Positions 16,381 through 25,780 are shown, numbered from the stretch's first letter. The stretch: 64,000 nt of DNA from Larkinella sp. C7 (GCF_006149005.1 NZ_VBSL01000019.1:38560-102559), one strand, 5' to 3'. A program made the numbers and translations. Notes: a model not told the origin generated them from the letters alone.

Positions 16381-16833
16381 ATGAAATGCCACTACGAAAT
16401 TTACGACGGTTTTCCCCCCGAAACCACGCTGCAAGGAATAATCCAATTGCACCAGCGGGTATTCACCGGTCAGACACCCGAACAGCTTTTTCAGGAATTT
16501 GAGGAAATGAAAAACCGCCGGTTGCTGACGATCGTGGCGACCGACGATCAATCGATTGTGGGCTATAAAATGGGGTATCAGCGTAAACCGGGTCATTTCT
16601 ACAGTTGGCTGGGCTGCGTAAACCCGGATTATCGGCGGCAGGGCATCGCGGGCGAACTGATGCGACAACAACACGACTGGTGCAAAACCAACGGCTACCA
16701 GACCGTTCGGACTCACACCCGCAATCAATGGCGCGACATGCTCATCCTGAACCTGCGACACGGTTTTGACATTATCGGAACCATCACCAGTACCAATAGC
16801 CACACCACACTGGTGCTGGAAAAGACACTGTAA
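16381..16833 (+). CDS. GNAT-family N-acetyltransferase
   Basis: A 150-residue acetyltransferase. The acetyl-CoA loop is in NPDYRRQGIAGELMRQQHDW (R/Q-x-x-G-x-G/A), with preceding strands VGYKMGYQRKPGHFYSWLGC and following TVRTHTRNQW. It uses acetyl-CoA to acetylate an amine; the acceptor is unknown. It appears as a single gene 81 bases before hemW on the same strand. The family call is secure, the function open. Confidence 0.88.
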   Translation: MKCHYEIYDGFPPETTLQGIIQLHQRVFTGQTPEQLFQEFEEMKNRRLLTIVATDDQSIVGYKMGYQRKPGHFYSWLGCVNPDYRRQGIAGELMRQQHDWCKTNGYQTVRTHTRNQWRDMLILNLRHGFDIIGTITSTNSHTTLVLEKTL

Positions 16834-16914
16834 AGCCCGACTTTCTACGGATACACCAGGTTCGCCCCGTCGGTTGCGGGGAACTTGATCCGGTTCAGAT
16901 TTGTAGTTTCGCCG

Positions 16915-18054
16915 ATGCATCTGTACATCCACATCCCTTTCTGCAAACAGGCCTGTCATTACTGTGACTTTCATTTTAGCACCAGTCTGAAGCAGAAAAC
17001 GGCGCTGGTCGAGGCACTTTGCCGGGAAATCGAACTGCAAAAAGATTACCTGCCCACCCGCCATCTGGAGACCATTTACCTGGGCGGAGGCACGCCCTCG
17101 CTGCTGAACGAATCCGAATTGCAACAGCTTTTCGAGACGATTCACCGGTTTTATACCGTAGCGCCGGATGCGGAAATCACGCTCGAAGCCAATCCGGACG
17201 ACTTGGTGGGACCGGCGGCCGACCCACTGGCTCCGTTGCGGCTTTTTCGGCAGTACGTCAACCGGTTGAGCATTGGGATTCAGTCGTTTCACGAGCCGAA
17301 TTTACGCCTGATGAACCGCGCCCATTCGGCCACCGAAGCCGAAAAATGTGTGCAATTAGCCCGGGAAGCCGGTTTTGATAACCTCACGATCGATCTGATT
17401 TACGGCATGCCTGCCGAAACAAACGGTATTTGGGAGGCCGATCTGGCAAAAGCACTTTCGTTTGGCATCCCGCACATTTCGGCCTACTGTCTGACCATCG
17501 AACCAGGGACGGTTTTTGGGAATTGGCAGAAAAAAGGCCGGTTGCAGGCTGCCGACGACGAATTTGCCGCCGACCAGTTTACGATACTCATGCAAACGCT
17601 GGTGGCGAATGGTTACGAACAGTACGAAATCTCGAATTTTGCGCAGCCGGGCTGGGAAGCCCGCCACAACAGCAGCTACTGGAAACGACGGCCCTATCTC
17701 GGCATTGGGCCGAGTGCGCACTCGTTCAACAACCACAGCCGCCAGTATAATGTCGCCAACAATGCACAGTATGTCCGGGCCATCGAAAAGGGCGAAATTC
17801 CGGGTACAGTCGAGGAATTGTCTCGGGCCGATCAGGTAAACGAGTATGTCCTGACGGGAATCCGGACGAAATGGGGCTGCGATGTTCGGGAGCTGACGGC
17901 GCTGGCCGGAACCGATTTTGAAGCACTTCATCGGGCTGAATTACAAACGCTCTACAGCCGGGGCTGGCTCATCCTGCAGGACAACCGGTTGACGTTGACC
18001 GAAGCCGGCAAACTGTTCGCCGACCGCGTAGCTGCGGAGCTTTTTATGAGTTAA
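16915..18054 (+). CDS. hemW: Radical SAM heme chaperone HemW
   Basis: A 379-residue radical-SAM protein starting at the ATG at 16915 (MHLYIHIPFCKQACHYC), which is the usual HemW N-terminus; an upstream in-frame ATG adds ten unlikely residues. The 4Fe-4S motif is C-K-Q-A-C-H-Y-C. GGGTPSLLNESEL, ANPDDL, NRLSIGIQSF and DLIYGMPAET are conserved family stretches. HemW binds heme and supplies it to respiratory proteins; older annotation as an oxygen-independent coproporphyrinogen oxidase is misleading because a key part of HemN is absent. The stop codon lies inside the first arm of an intergenic inverted repeat. Confidence 0.95.
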   Translation: MHLYIHIPFCKQACHYCDFHFSTSLKQKTALVEALCREIELQKDYLPTRHLETIYLGGGTPSLLNESELQQLFETIHRFYTVAPDAEITLEANPDDLVGPAADPLAPLRLFRQYVNRLSIGIQSFHEPNLRLMNRAHSATEAEKCVQLAREAGFDNLTIDLIYGMPAETNGIWEADLAKALSFGIPHISAYCLTIEPGTVFGNWQKKGRLQAADDEFAADQFTILMQTLVANGYEQYEISNFAQPGWEARHNSSYWKRRPYLGIGPSAHSFNNHSRQYNVANNAQYVRAIEKGEIPGTVEELSRADQVNEYVLTGIRTKWGCDVRELTALAGTDFEALHRAELQTLYSRGWLILQDNRLTLTEAGKLFADRVAAELFMS

Positions 18055-18145
18055 AAGTGAGGAATTAAGCGTTATGAGTTGGCTGACGTATGCTAACCAC
18101 AAGAGCGGCCCCGTCTTAACTCTTAATTCTTCACTCATAACTCAT
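18046..18145. repeat. Intergenic inverted repeat of word-repeat type
   Basis: Arms 18046-18073 and 18118-18145 are complementary at about 24 of 28 positions with a 44-base loop. Words such as atgagtt and gaattaag recur inside the arms. The left arm overlaps the HemW stop codon and the right arm lies just before the mtgA start. It may form a hairpin in the intercistronic mRNA. Confidence 0.7.
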
Positions 18146-18169
18146 CACTCTTTACTATTTTTACGTTTA

Positions 18170-18976
18170 ATGAGTACTCTTCGTTCCGCTAAAGTCAATC
18201 GTTTGCGCTCGTCAACCCCTTCTTCGGCTTCCTCCCGTTCGGGCCAGTCCCCGCGCATGGGGGCTTCTCTCCGTCAGCGTCCGTGGCTGGAGCGGTCGGT
18301 TCGACTGGTTGCTAAATTGATCACGCTGTCCTTTCTACTTTCGTTTGGTTGGGTGGTGCTGCTGAAATACCTGCCGGTTTCGTTTACGCCCCTGATGATT
18401 TCGCGGAAACTGGAAGCGATGGGTGAGGATCAGGACAGCAAGCTCTACAAGAACTGGACGCCCTACGAATCCATTTCAAAGGAAGTGGCGCTGGCCGTCG
18501 TGGCGTCGGAAGACCAGGCGTTTCCAACCCATTGGGGATTTGATTTTGACGAAATTCAGGATGCGATCAAAGACAACCAGCACCGGAAACGACCGCGGGG
18601 TGCCAGCACGATTTCGCAGCAGGTGGCCAAAAATGTTTTTCTGTGGAATGGTCGCAGCTATCTACGCAAAGGGCTGGAAGTCTATTTCACGTTTCTGATC
18701 GAACTGATCTGGGGCAAGGAACGAATCCTGGAAGTGTATCTGAACGTGGCCGAAACCGGCCCGCTGACCTTCGGTGTCGAGGCCGCTTCCCGGCGGTATT
18801 ATGGTCATTCGGCCCAATCCCTAACGCGAACCGAGGCTGCCCGCATTGCCGCCGTTTTGCCCAATCCCCGCTTGTTCTCCATCAAAAAACCGTCGGCTTA
18901 TACCCAGAAACGGACCCGCCAGATTGCCCGCCAAATGCGCTACCTGGGTGGGCGCGCATACCTTAAAAATTTGTAA
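18170..18976 (+). CDS. mtgA: Monofunctional peptidoglycan glycosyltransferase (GT51)
   Basis: A 268-residue membrane-anchored transglycosylase that polymerises lipid II into glycan strands. The start at 18170 is chosen because the frame further upstream is the intergenic inverted repeat. A basic, Ser/Arg-rich N-terminus of about 45 residues precedes one helix (LITLSFLLSFGWVVLLKY). The GT51 motifs are VASEDQAFPTHWGFD with the catalytic Glu, RPRGASTISQQVAKN, KERILEVYLNVAETG and RTEAARIAAVLPNP. No transpeptidase domain follows, so it is monofunctional. It is on the same strand as hemW and probably separated from it by the hairpin. Confidence 0.95.
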   Translation: MSTLRSAKVNRLRSSTPSSASSRSGQSPRMGASLRQRPWLERSVRLVAKLITLSFLLSFGWVVLLKYLPVSFTPLMISRKLEAMGEDQDSKLYKNWTPYESISKEVALAVVASEDQAFPTHWGFDFDEIQDAIKDNQHRKRPRGASTISQQVAKNVFLWNGRSYLRKGLEVYFTFLIELIWGKERILEVYLNVAETGPLTFGVEAASRRYYGHSAQSLTRTEAARIAAVLPNPRLFSIKKPSAYTQKRTRQIARQMRYLGGRAYLKNL

Positions 18977-19199
18977 AACCGTTAATTTTTTGTATTTTTA
19001 ATACGAAACAAAGGCTTGATTTAAAATCGTTATAAAGCATTCTAAATCTTACATCAAAGTAAGCAGGTTTTCATTTTAAGACGACTTGTTCCGGCCTTTA
19101 ATTCATATGAAATCATCTCTGTTAATCGGGTCTGTTTACTAATTTTATTGCTAGGAACACACACCATCGTAACGGCATCCTTTATCTGATTAGTATCAC

Positions 19200-19679
19200 A
19201 TGCCACAGTCGGCCAAGTTATTGCATTCTCCTTCCTTACAGCGAAAAATCTATGTCATTATCGTCGATGATGATGAAGATGATCGCCATTTTATTCATCG
19301 GGCGTTTCAAAATGTGGGGGCAAAACACCAGATTCTGCAATTTGAAGACGGGGAACAGTTGATGCACAGTTTGCTGGAAAGCGACGGTGCTGAAGAGAAA
19401 ATTGCCCGATGCGGACTCATCATTCTGGATGTTAATATGCACCGGATGAGCGGAATCGAAGTATTGGAAGCGATCAAAACCAACGATTCGTTAAAGCATA
19501 TTCCGACTGTGATGTTATCGACCTCCATCGAGGAAGATCTGGTGCAAAAAGCCTACAGTCTGGGCGCCAATGGGTATTTGCAAAAGCCCAATCTGATGGA
19601 CGATTACAACCACCTGGTCATTAGCATGCAGGCCTGTTTTCTGGAAGTGCCCAGTGTTCGCTGGTCCAAGCTGCTCTGA
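19200..19679 (+). CDS. Single-domain response regulator
   Basis: A 159-residue receiver-only response regulator. The acidic pocket is VDDDEDD at 22-28, the phospho-acceptor Asp is residue 77 in LIILDVNM, and the conserved Lys is 129 in YLQKPN. The length and layout match Rcp1-type regulators that work with phytochrome-like or orphan histidine kinases. No output domain and no partner kinase gene are nearby, so the partner must be encoded elsewhere. It stands alone, with about 220 bases upstream. Confidence 0.93.
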   Translation: MPQSAKLLHSPSLQRKIYVIIVDDDEDDRHFIHRAFQNVGAKHQILQFEDGEQLMHSLLESDGAEEKIARCGLIILDVNMHRMSGIEVLEAIKTNDSLKHIPTVMLSTSIEEDLVQKAYSLGANGYLQKPNLMDDYNHLVISMQACFLEVPSVRWSKLL

Positions 19680-19687
19680 GCTTCCGG

Positions 19688-20014
19688 TTATTGCAATTCG
19701 GTTGTCGGGTCCCAAAGCACTTTTCTGAATTCCACGACACGGTCGTCCTGTACCAGAACCCCTTCGGCCGCCAACAGATCCTGCATGGCGGTTGGGCTGC
19801 CAAAAAAATGTTTGCCGGACAAAACGCCGATGCGGTTGACAACGCGGTGGGCTGGCACATCGCGCCCGTGGGCCGCATTCATGGCCCAGCCCACCATGCG
19901 GGCTCCCGCGCGCAGGCTCAGGTATTGGGCAATGGCGCCGTAGGTCGTCACCCGCCCCGCCGGAACGAGCCGAACCACGTCGTAGACATCTTCAAAATAA
20001 TCGCGGTGTTCCAT
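19688..20014 (-). CDS. Alkyltransferase-like protein (ATL; MGMT fold lacking the active cysteine)
   Basis: A 108-residue protein of the MGMT family. It has the DNA-binding helix RVTTYGAIAQYL and GWAMNAA, but where O6-alkylguanine transferases have PCHRVV this protein has PAHRVV, so it cannot accept the alkyl group. This is the hallmark of ATL proteins, which bind O6-alkylguanine and hand it to nucleotide excision repair. The ATG at 20014 is preferred over a GTG two codons upstream. It is the last gene of a minus-strand run, 17 bases after the DUF3109 gene. Confidence 0.85.
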   Translation of the reverse strand: MEHRDYFEDVYDVVRLVPAGRVTTYGAIAQYLSLRAGARMVGWAMNAAHGRDVPAHRVVNRIGVLSGKHFFGSPTAMQDLLAAEGVLVQDDRVVEFRKVLWDPTTELQ

Positions 20015-20031
20015 ACGCACCCGAATCAGGG

Positions 20032-20595
20032 CTACTTCTCTTCGATTTCCTTCACCAACTCGCCATACCAGGCCGGGCCGTACATGCGGATCAGGGGTTC
20101 TTTCAGAAACTTGTAGACCTCGACGCCCAGTTGTTCGCCAAAGTCACAGGCCGGGCTGCAAATGGGCCAGCGGTCGTAATTGAGGGCGTGAAAACTGTCG
20201 TATTTGGTAATCCGGATCGGGTACAGATGGCACGAAATGGGTTTCTTAAAATCCACTTTCCCGTCATTATACGCTTCCTCGATGCCGCATTTCAGAATAC
20301 CGCGTTGGTCGTAATTAGCAAAAACACATTCGCGCCCTTCGATGGTGGTGGTAACAAAACCGCCATCCTCGTCGGATTCGTACAAACCGTGCTTTTCGAT
20401 GGCGGCAACGCCTTCGGGCATCAGGTACGGTTTGACCAGCGGATAGATTTCGTCCAATACCGCCAGTTCCGATGTCTCCAGCGGTGCGCCCAGATCGCCT
20501 TCGACGCAGCAGGCACCCTTGCATTTGTCCAGGTTACAAACGAAAAACTTCTCGGCCACATCATCGCTGATGCAGGTATTGTCAATGAGTATCAT
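20032..20595 (-). CDS. DUF3109 protein, probable metal-cluster protein
   Basis: A 187-residue protein of the DUF3109 family, common in Bacteroidota. The conserved cysteines are in [17 protein letters not shown], near GRECVF, in ILKCGIEEA, in [10 protein letters not shown] and in [11 protein letters not shown]. The pattern resembles YkgJ-type Fe-S or zinc cluster proteins (CxxxCxxCC). The reaction is unknown. It sits between the LysM transglycosylase and the ATL gene on the same strand with short gaps, but that does not reveal a function. Confidence 0.9.
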   Translation of the reverse strand: MILIDNTCISDDVAEKFFVCNLDKCKGACCVEGDLGAPLETSELAVLDEIYPLVKPYLMPEGVAAIEKHGLYESDEDGGFVTTTIEGRECVFANYDQRGILKCGIEEAYNDGKVDFKKPISCHLYPIRITKYDSFHALNYDRWPICSPACDFGEQLGVEVYKFLKEPLIRMYGPAWYGELVKEIEEK

Positions 20596-20613
20596 GGATT
20601 TATCGGACGAGTC

Positions 20614-22896
20614 TTATTTCTTGATTATTTTCAACTGTTGCCCCACGTTGACTCCGCCACCCGATAGCTGGTTCCAGGTCTGGATTTGCTCAACCGTAAC
20701 GCCGTATTGTTTCGAAATGCGGAACATGGTTTCCCCTTTCTGCACTGTGTGGTACACGATTTCTTCCGACACCTTCGCGTCGACCGTCGAACTGCCGGAG
20801 GCTGCGGGCTGGCTTTTGGATACGGCTCCGTCGCCTTTGATCAACAGCGATTGACCCACCGCCAGTTTGTCGTTCTGGGTCAGGTGGTTCCAGGCCAGGA
20901 GGTCATTGACCGAGATGTTGTAGAGCCGCGAAATGCTGTAATACGTTTGTCCCGGTTCTACCCGGTGCGCCATCGATCCGGCAGACCGCGTCGTCGTTGC
21001 GGGGGCCGAACTGGTGCGGGTCACTTTGGGCGATGATTCTTCCATCGGTTCGGTCGCGGGGCGTCTGGCACTGGCGGTTACGGGAGCGGATGTACTCGGT
21101 TTCCGCTCGGCCGGACGGCTAACCGGTGCTGACGTCGTGGTGCGGCTGGGAGCGGGTTCGCTGTCGAAGTCGGTCGAGCGTTCCGGGCGAACGATAACAA
21201 CCCGTTGCGTCGAACCGGAATTCTGCGTGGTCACCGTCGGCGTGCTGGCGACTGTTGGCTCTGAAACCGGTGGTTTTACCACGGTATTTACAGCGTTCTC
21301 CTGATTTTCAACGGGTCGGCTGGTGGGTGCGTTGCTGGGCGTGGTGGTCGTTACGCGCGTATCCGGGACTGGCGAAGGGGTGGTTGCCGGAGCGTCCTTC
21401 GATTCGACCAGTTTTGGTGAATACAGTTTGCGTTCGGAGGCATTTCTGGGAATGGAATTCGCCGGGCGATCGGAAGGCGTCGACTGGCTCATCCGGTTTT
21501 CGCTCGGGCTGGATTGACTCGCGATTGGTCGGGAAGCGGGGGCTGGCGTGGTCGGTGTTTTGATGATTTCGACGGGTTTATTACCCGGACGGCGTTCGCG
21601 CAGCCACATGACCCGGCCCACCTGCAAACGGTCGGAGCGGTCGATGCGGTTGTAGCGCAGAAGTTTTTTCAGCCGGAGTCCGTACATCTGCGAAATGCTC
21701 CGCACGGTTTCGCCCACCTGCACCGTGTGGTGCGGAACAACCGCCTTCCGCATTTTCTTCGCCAGGTAATAGACTTCATTTTCAGTCACCGGGTCGCGGT
21801 CACTCATGTCGTTGTAACGCAGAAAACTCGATACGCTGACCCGGGCTTTGCGGGCCAGTGTCGAGGCATTGTCACCCGCCAGCGCCTGAATCCCCGGCAA
21901 GCCGTTGATTTCATACAACACCACATCCGGTTTGCCTTTCGAATAATTGACCTTGCGCAAAACCGGAAAACCGGTGTCGTATTTTGCTCTCGTCACTACT
22001 TCCGGGGCTTTGGTTTGCGCGACCAGCTTGGCTTGCTGGGCCTGACGCCGGAGTGCAGCCGCCTGATCGCCCGTGGCCGGAATGGCCAGAACGTATTCTT
22101 TATCGGACGGAATCTGGTCGCCCAGAATCCAGCGGTTGTATTTCCGGATTTCCGGTTCGCTGATGTTCAGATCTTGCGAAACCCGGGCCACGCTTTTTCC
22201 ACTGCCATACGGATATTCGATCAGCGCCACGGAATTCGCCGTCTGAAAAGAAGGCAGAACGCTTTCGAAAGCCAGTTTGTGGGCGAAAAAACGAAGAATA
22301 TAGCGGTCGGTTTTGCTGTCCAGCGTAACTTCCTGGGCGTAAGACCATTCCGCCGGCACGAGTTTGCTGATGCCGGTGGTGCCGAGGTAATACGAAAACA
22401 GGGACGATACCCAGTTGTTGTAAACCGTGTTGTTTCGTTTGAAATACCGGGCGGCTCCGCGCGTGGAGGCAACGATGCTTTTGCGCTCGTCTACTTCGTC
22501 ATCGACGCGCATGCCGTGGTCGGTAGCGGTTTCTTTTTTGAATTGCCAGTAGCCAACGGCCGTCGAGGACGAAACCGCGTCGGGAACCAGCGAGCTTTCC
22601 TGAACGGCCAAATATTTCAGATCGACCGGTACTTCTTCTTCCGCCAGAATGGATTCGATCAGCGGAAAGTAGAGGACGACGCGGTCGAGTTTGGCATCCC
22701 AGTATTTTTTGTTGGATTGAACCAGAGAAGTAATGTCCTGTCGGATAATTCGGCGGGCACCGTCGTCAAAACGAACCGTCAGATCGGCGAAGCGGATGGA
22801 TTCGGGAACGTCGGCAGGAACCTGAGCGATGCCGGAAAGAATAAGAAAAGGGGTAAAGAAAAGAAAAAAGGGGAGAGTCAAAAGTCTCTTTTTCAT
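20614..22896 (-). CDS. Lytic murein transglycosylase with LysM repeats (MltD-like)
   Basis: A 760-residue secreted enzyme with a signal peptide (LPFFLFFTPFLILSGIAQ). The SLT/goose-lysozyme-like domain has the catalytic Glu in LAVQESSLVPDA and ends around TTGISKL (about 80-220). At least three LysM peptidoglycan-binding modules follow: HTVQVGETVRSISQMYGL, HRVEPGQTYYSISRLYNI and HTVQKGETMFRISKQYGV, the last at the C-terminus. A long Ser/Thr/Pro-rich linker (about 445-640) separates them. It would cleave glycan strands at the cell wall. It starts six bases after the O-methyltransferase stop, so they are co-transcribed. Confidence 0.94.
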   Translation of the reverse strand: MKKRLLTLPFFLFFTPFLILSGIAQVPADVPESIRFADLTVRFDDGARRIIRQDITSLVQSNKKYWDAKLDRVVLYFPLIESILAEEEVPVDLKYLAVQESSLVPDAVSSSTAVGYWQFKKETATDHGMRVDDEVDERKSIVASTRGAARYFKRNNTVYNNWVSSLFSYYLGTTGISKLVPAEWSYAQEVTLDSKTDRYILRFFAHKLAFESVLPSFQTANSVALIEYPYGSGKSVARVSQDLNISEPEIRKYNRWILGDQIPSDKEYVLAIPATGDQAAALRRQAQQAKLVAQTKAPEVVTRAKYDTGFPVLRKVNYSKGKPDVVLYEINGLPGIQALAGDNASTLARKARVSVSSFLRYNDMSDRDPVTENEVYYLAKKMRKAVVPHHTVQVGETVRSISQMYGLRLKKLLRYNRIDRSDRLQVGRVMWLRERRPGNKPVEIIKTPTTPAPASRPIASQSSPSENRMSQSTPSDRPANSIPRNASERKLYSPKLVESKDAPATTPSPVPDTRVTTTTPSNAPTSRPVENQENAVNTVVKPPVSEPTVASTPTVTTQNSGSTQRVVIVRPERSTDFDSEPAPSRTTTSAPVSRPAERKPSTSAPVTASARRPATEPMEESSPKVTRTSSAPATTTRSAGSMAHRVEPGQTYYSISRLYNISVNDLLAWNHLTQNDKLAVGQSLLIKGDGAVSKSQPAASGSSTVDAKVSEEIVYHTVQKGETMFRISKQYGVTVEQIQTWNQLSGGGVNVGQQLKIIKK

Positions 22897-22902
22897 ACGC
22901 TG

Positions 22903-23568
22903 TTATCGTTTGTAAATCATCATTAATCCGTCCCGTACGGGCAGCAAGACCTGCTCGACGCGCGAATCCTCACTCACTTTTCGGTTAAAATCAAGCACCG
23001 CCTGCGTGTCTTTGTCGGCCCGGCGTTCGGCAGCCGTGCGTCCCTTGCCGACGGGCCGGACGACCTTGCCACTCCACAGGACATTATCAGCTAAAATGAT
23101 GCCACCCGGTCGCACCTTGTCGAAAACCAGGTCGTAATACAAACTATAATTTTCTTTGTCGGCATCGATAAAGACCAGATCGAACGGTCCTTCGAGGGCC
23201 GGGATCAGTTCGGGGGCGTGGCCCAGGCGGAGGTCGATCCGCGACCCCACCGGCGACTGATTCCAGTAGGCGCGCGCGAAGGATTCCAGTTCGTCGTCTT
23301 TTTCGATGGTCGTCAGCACGCCATCGTCGGCCAGCCCTTCGGCCAGACACAGGGCAGAATACCCCGTAAAGGTGCCAATTTCGAGAATTCGGCGGGGACG
23401 GAGCATCCGGGAAATCATGGCTAGAAACCGCCCCTGCAAGTGGCCGGAAAGCATCCGCGGATAGAGCATCCGGGCGCGGGTATTTCGATTTAGCTGGCGC
23501 AGTAACTCGCTTTCGGGCGAGGTGTGCGCTTCGGAATACGCTGAAATTTCAGGTGGCAAAAAATCCAT
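22903..23568 (-). CDS. SAM-dependent O-methyltransferase (class I, CCoAOMT-like)
   Basis: A 221-residue methyltransferase. The SAM-binding motif is ILEIGTFTGYSALCLAEGL, the acidic motif is TTIEKDDELE, and metal or SAM contacts appear in DLVFIDADKENYSLYYD and GGIILADNVLWSGKV. The arrangement matches caffeoyl-CoA/catechol O-methyltransferase-type bacterial enzymes that methylate small phenolic or other hydroxyls. It is the first gene of the minus-strand unit with the lytic transglycosylase. The acceptor is unknown. Confidence 0.92.
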   Translation of the reverse strand: MDFLPPEISAYSEAHTSPESELLRQLNRNTRARMLYPRMLSGHLQGRFLAMISRMLRPRRILEIGTFTGYSALCLAEGLADDGVLTTIEKDDELESFARAYWNQSPVGSRIDLRLGHAPELIPALEGPFDLVFIDADKENYSLYYDLVFDKVRPGGIILADNVLWSGKVVRPVGKGRTAAERRADKDTQAVLDFNRKVSEDSRVEQVLLPVRDGLMMIYKR

Positions 23569-23723
23569 GCCGGTTGACTGTGAGCCTGTTCGGCCCGGTT
23601 TACTTTAGGCGGTTGAAAACGAAACCCGGTGATCGTGTAAAAATACGACTATTCTGTTAACGGGAATGAGCCGTTCCTATTTTATCATGGCATCTTTATA
23701 GGAGCGAACGGGAAGTGCGGTCG

Positions 23724-24971
23724 TTACTCGTTTTCATCCGGCTCCGGCACAAAGGTGAGGTGGCTCAATTGGCTTTCGTCGAACATCTCGTTGGCCAGAT
23801 CCTGCATCAAACCGGCATCGACTTCCCGGATTTCCTTGAAAATCTCCTCCAGCGAGTCCAGTTTGCCCGTGTCCAGAATGCTTTTTCCCATCGTGAGCAT
23901 AAAACTCTGGTTGCTTTCTTCCGACATCGCCAACTGGCCCATCAACTGCTCTTTCGTGTTGTGCAATTGCAGTTTGGTGAGCGGTTTTTCGCGCAGGGCT
24001 TTCAGTTCGCGGGTGATAAGCGCGCTGCTGCGGTCGAGGTGTTTCTGGTCGGTTCCGAAGTAAATTCCCAGGAAACCGGTATCCAGAAAGGGCGTGTAGC
24101 TGGCTTCGATGGAATAGACCAGCCCGTATTTTTCGCGCAGGTTCATGTTCAGCCGGGAGTTCATGCCGGGTCCGCCGAGCAGATTGACCAGCATGAAAAA
24201 CGGCAACCGGCGGGGATCGGCCAGTGCATACGACGGGCGGCCAATGGCGCACTGGGCCTGCGTGATGGGCCGTTCAACCGTCACCCGCTGCGGTTCGTAG
24301 CTTTCGGGGGCCAGCCGTTTCCGCTCTGAGGTGCGGTGCGGAATATCGATCAGGTATTTGGAAGCAATCTTTTTGACCTTGCTGAATGGCAGGTTGCTGA
24401 CCGACGAAAAAACGACCCGTTCGGTGTCGAGATTGTCGACAATAAACGACTGGAGTTGATCCCGCGTAAAGGATTTGACGGTTTCGGGCGTGCCGAGGAT
24501 GTTGCCGCCCAACGGGTGATTCTTGAAAACCACCTGGTCGAAATCGTCCTGGAGCGCATCTTCGGGCGAGTCGTAATACATCGCCATTTCTTCCAGAATC
24601 ACACTCCGTTCTTTTTCGATTTGCTTTTCGGGAAACACCGAATGGAAGGCAATGTCGGCCAGCAGTTCTGTGGCTTTTTCGAAATGCAACCCCAAAACCG
24701 ACGCGTGAAAGCAGACCTTTTCCTTGGTCGTGTAGGCATTCAACTCGCCCCCCACGGTTTCGAGCCGGTTGATGATGTGAAAGGATTTGCGTTTTTTGGT
24801 CCCCTTGAACGCCATGTGTTCCCAGAAGTGGGCCAGGCCCTCCTGTTGGGGCAATTCGTCGCGGCTGCCGATGTCGAGCATGATGCCGCAATGGGCAATT
24901 TGGGTATGCGGTACTTGTTTATGAACAATCCGGATTCCGTTCGGTAAGGTGTATACTTCGTAATCTTCCAT
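23724..24971 (-). CDS. M16-family zinc peptidase (insulinase/processing peptidase type)
   Basis: A 415-residue M16 peptidase starting at the ATG at 24971 (MEDYEVYTLPNGIRIVHK); the in-frame upstream extension lacks family similarity. The inverted zinc motif HxxEH is in GLAHFWEHMAFKG, and the downstream Glu ligand region is EKERSVILEEMAM. The second half has the expected family features (NLLGGPGMNSRLNMNLREK). There is no signal peptide, so it is either cytoplasmic or exported by another route. It is divergent from the outer-membrane protein gene at 25104. Confidence 0.93.
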   Translation of the reverse strand: MEDYEVYTLPNGIRIVHKQVPHTQIAHCGIMLDIGSRDELPQQEGLAHFWEHMAFKGTKKRKSFHIINRLETVGGELNAYTTKEKVCFHASVLGLHFEKATELLADIAFHSVFPEKQIEKERSVILEEMAMYYDSPEDALQDDFDQVVFKNHPLGGNILGTPETVKSFTRDQLQSFIVDNLDTERVVFSSVSNLPFSKVKKIASKYLIDIPHRTSERKRLAPESYEPQRVTVERPITQAQCAIGRPSYALADPRRLPFFMLVNLLGGPGMNSRLNMNLREKYGLVYSIEASYTPFLDTGFLGIYFGTDQKHLDRSSALITRELKALREKPLTKLQLHNTKEQLMGQLAMSEESNQSFMLTMGKSILDTGKLDSLEEIFKEIREVDAGLMQDLANEMFDESQLSHLTFVPEPDENE

Positions 24972-25044
24972 TCTTTTCCAACCCTGTTGGGATGCCCAGG
25001 GTCTGATAATCAGCAATACCGGCGGTTGTTTGCTGCGCGTGCAG

Positions 25045-25074
25045 TTGCAGGTACAGAATTAAAAACTAAATTTA
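25045..25074 (+). promoter_or_regulatory. Candidate promoter for the outer-membrane protein gene
   Basis: TTG at 25045-25047, a 19-base gap, then TAAATTTA at 25067-25074 (7 of 8 to TAnnTTTG), 30 bases before the ATG at 25104. Confidence 0.35.
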
Positions 25075-25103
25075 GTCAAAGAATAGTTCATCCCAATACA
25101 ACT

Positions 25104-25723
25104 ATGAAGACAATCTACCTGCTGTCGCTCGGTTTACTCGCTTTCAGTCATGGGTTGTTTGCGCAACGACTCAGCCCGCAGATCGGTCTGAATGGGGTGC
25201 CGTTATTCGATAAAACCGTAGAAGTGAATGCGACGGTGTTGAGAACGCCAGGGTATGAAATTTTCCTTCACGGCGGTTATTCTTTTCCGAAGTTTTATCA
25301 AACCAATCAGAATGAATCGTATGATCGATATTGGGAAGGAACAGCAGGCGGAGCATACCTGAAGCTTGGTGCCAGAGCGTATTGGAACGAAACCGGGAAG
25401 TTTCGCATTTATCTCGGTCCTCAGCTAACCGCTGGTTATCTTAGTCAGGCTGGAAAATCGACGACGGTTGTATATTGTGTTATGGCCCCATGCCCGCGAT
25501 TGGAAAGAGAAGGAAAGAACAGGCAGAATTTTCTAAGCGGGGGAATTACTACTGGAATCACAACCAACCTTACTCCCCGTCTGGCCCTTGATTTGGGAAT
25601 TCAGGCCAATACGTATGTCTTCGAAAAGCCGGATGTATTGAACAGCACGGTGTACGTGCCGGCGTTGGCAGAAAACCGTTGCAGGGTGTCGCGTCGATTC
25701 AATACACGCTAAAAGGCCGGTGA
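25104..25723 (+). pseudogene. Outer-membrane beta-barrel-like secreted protein with C-terminal frameshift
   Basis: The frame from 25104 to 25712 encodes 202 residues: a signal peptide (TIYLLSLGLLAFSHGLFAQ) and beta-rich segments (YEIFLHGGYSFPKF, KFRIYLGPQLTAGYLS, ITTGITTNLTPRLALDLG), as in small porin-like barrels. The annotated end NRCRVSRRFNTR does not look like a barrel. Shifting frame at about 25680 gives LQGVASIQYTLKGR and a stop at 25721-25723, a much better last barrel strand. One inserted T would restore it. So this is either a real single-base deletion that damages the terminal strand, or a sequencing error. Otherwise the protein is unrecognised. Confidence 0.65.
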
Positions 25724-25780
25724 ATGGCCCTATTTCTGGTGTATACGGTTTCAGGAATAACCCTTCTTTGGAATTTGATC

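Noticed and set aside
16915..18054. Oxygen-independent coproporphyrinogen oxidase HemN
   Set aside because: The protein is about 80 residues shorter than HemN and begins directly at the radical-SAM motif, which is the HemW pattern.
19688..20014. Active O6-methylguanine-DNA methyltransferase
   Set aside because: The active cysteine is replaced by Ala (PAHRVV), so it is called an alkyltransferase-like protein.
21514..22926. A 470-codon open frame on the plus strand over the LysM transglycosylase
   Set aside because: It lies entirely antisense to a gene with clear SLT and LysM motifs and shows no domain; the high G+C third codon positions leave few stops in the opposite frame.
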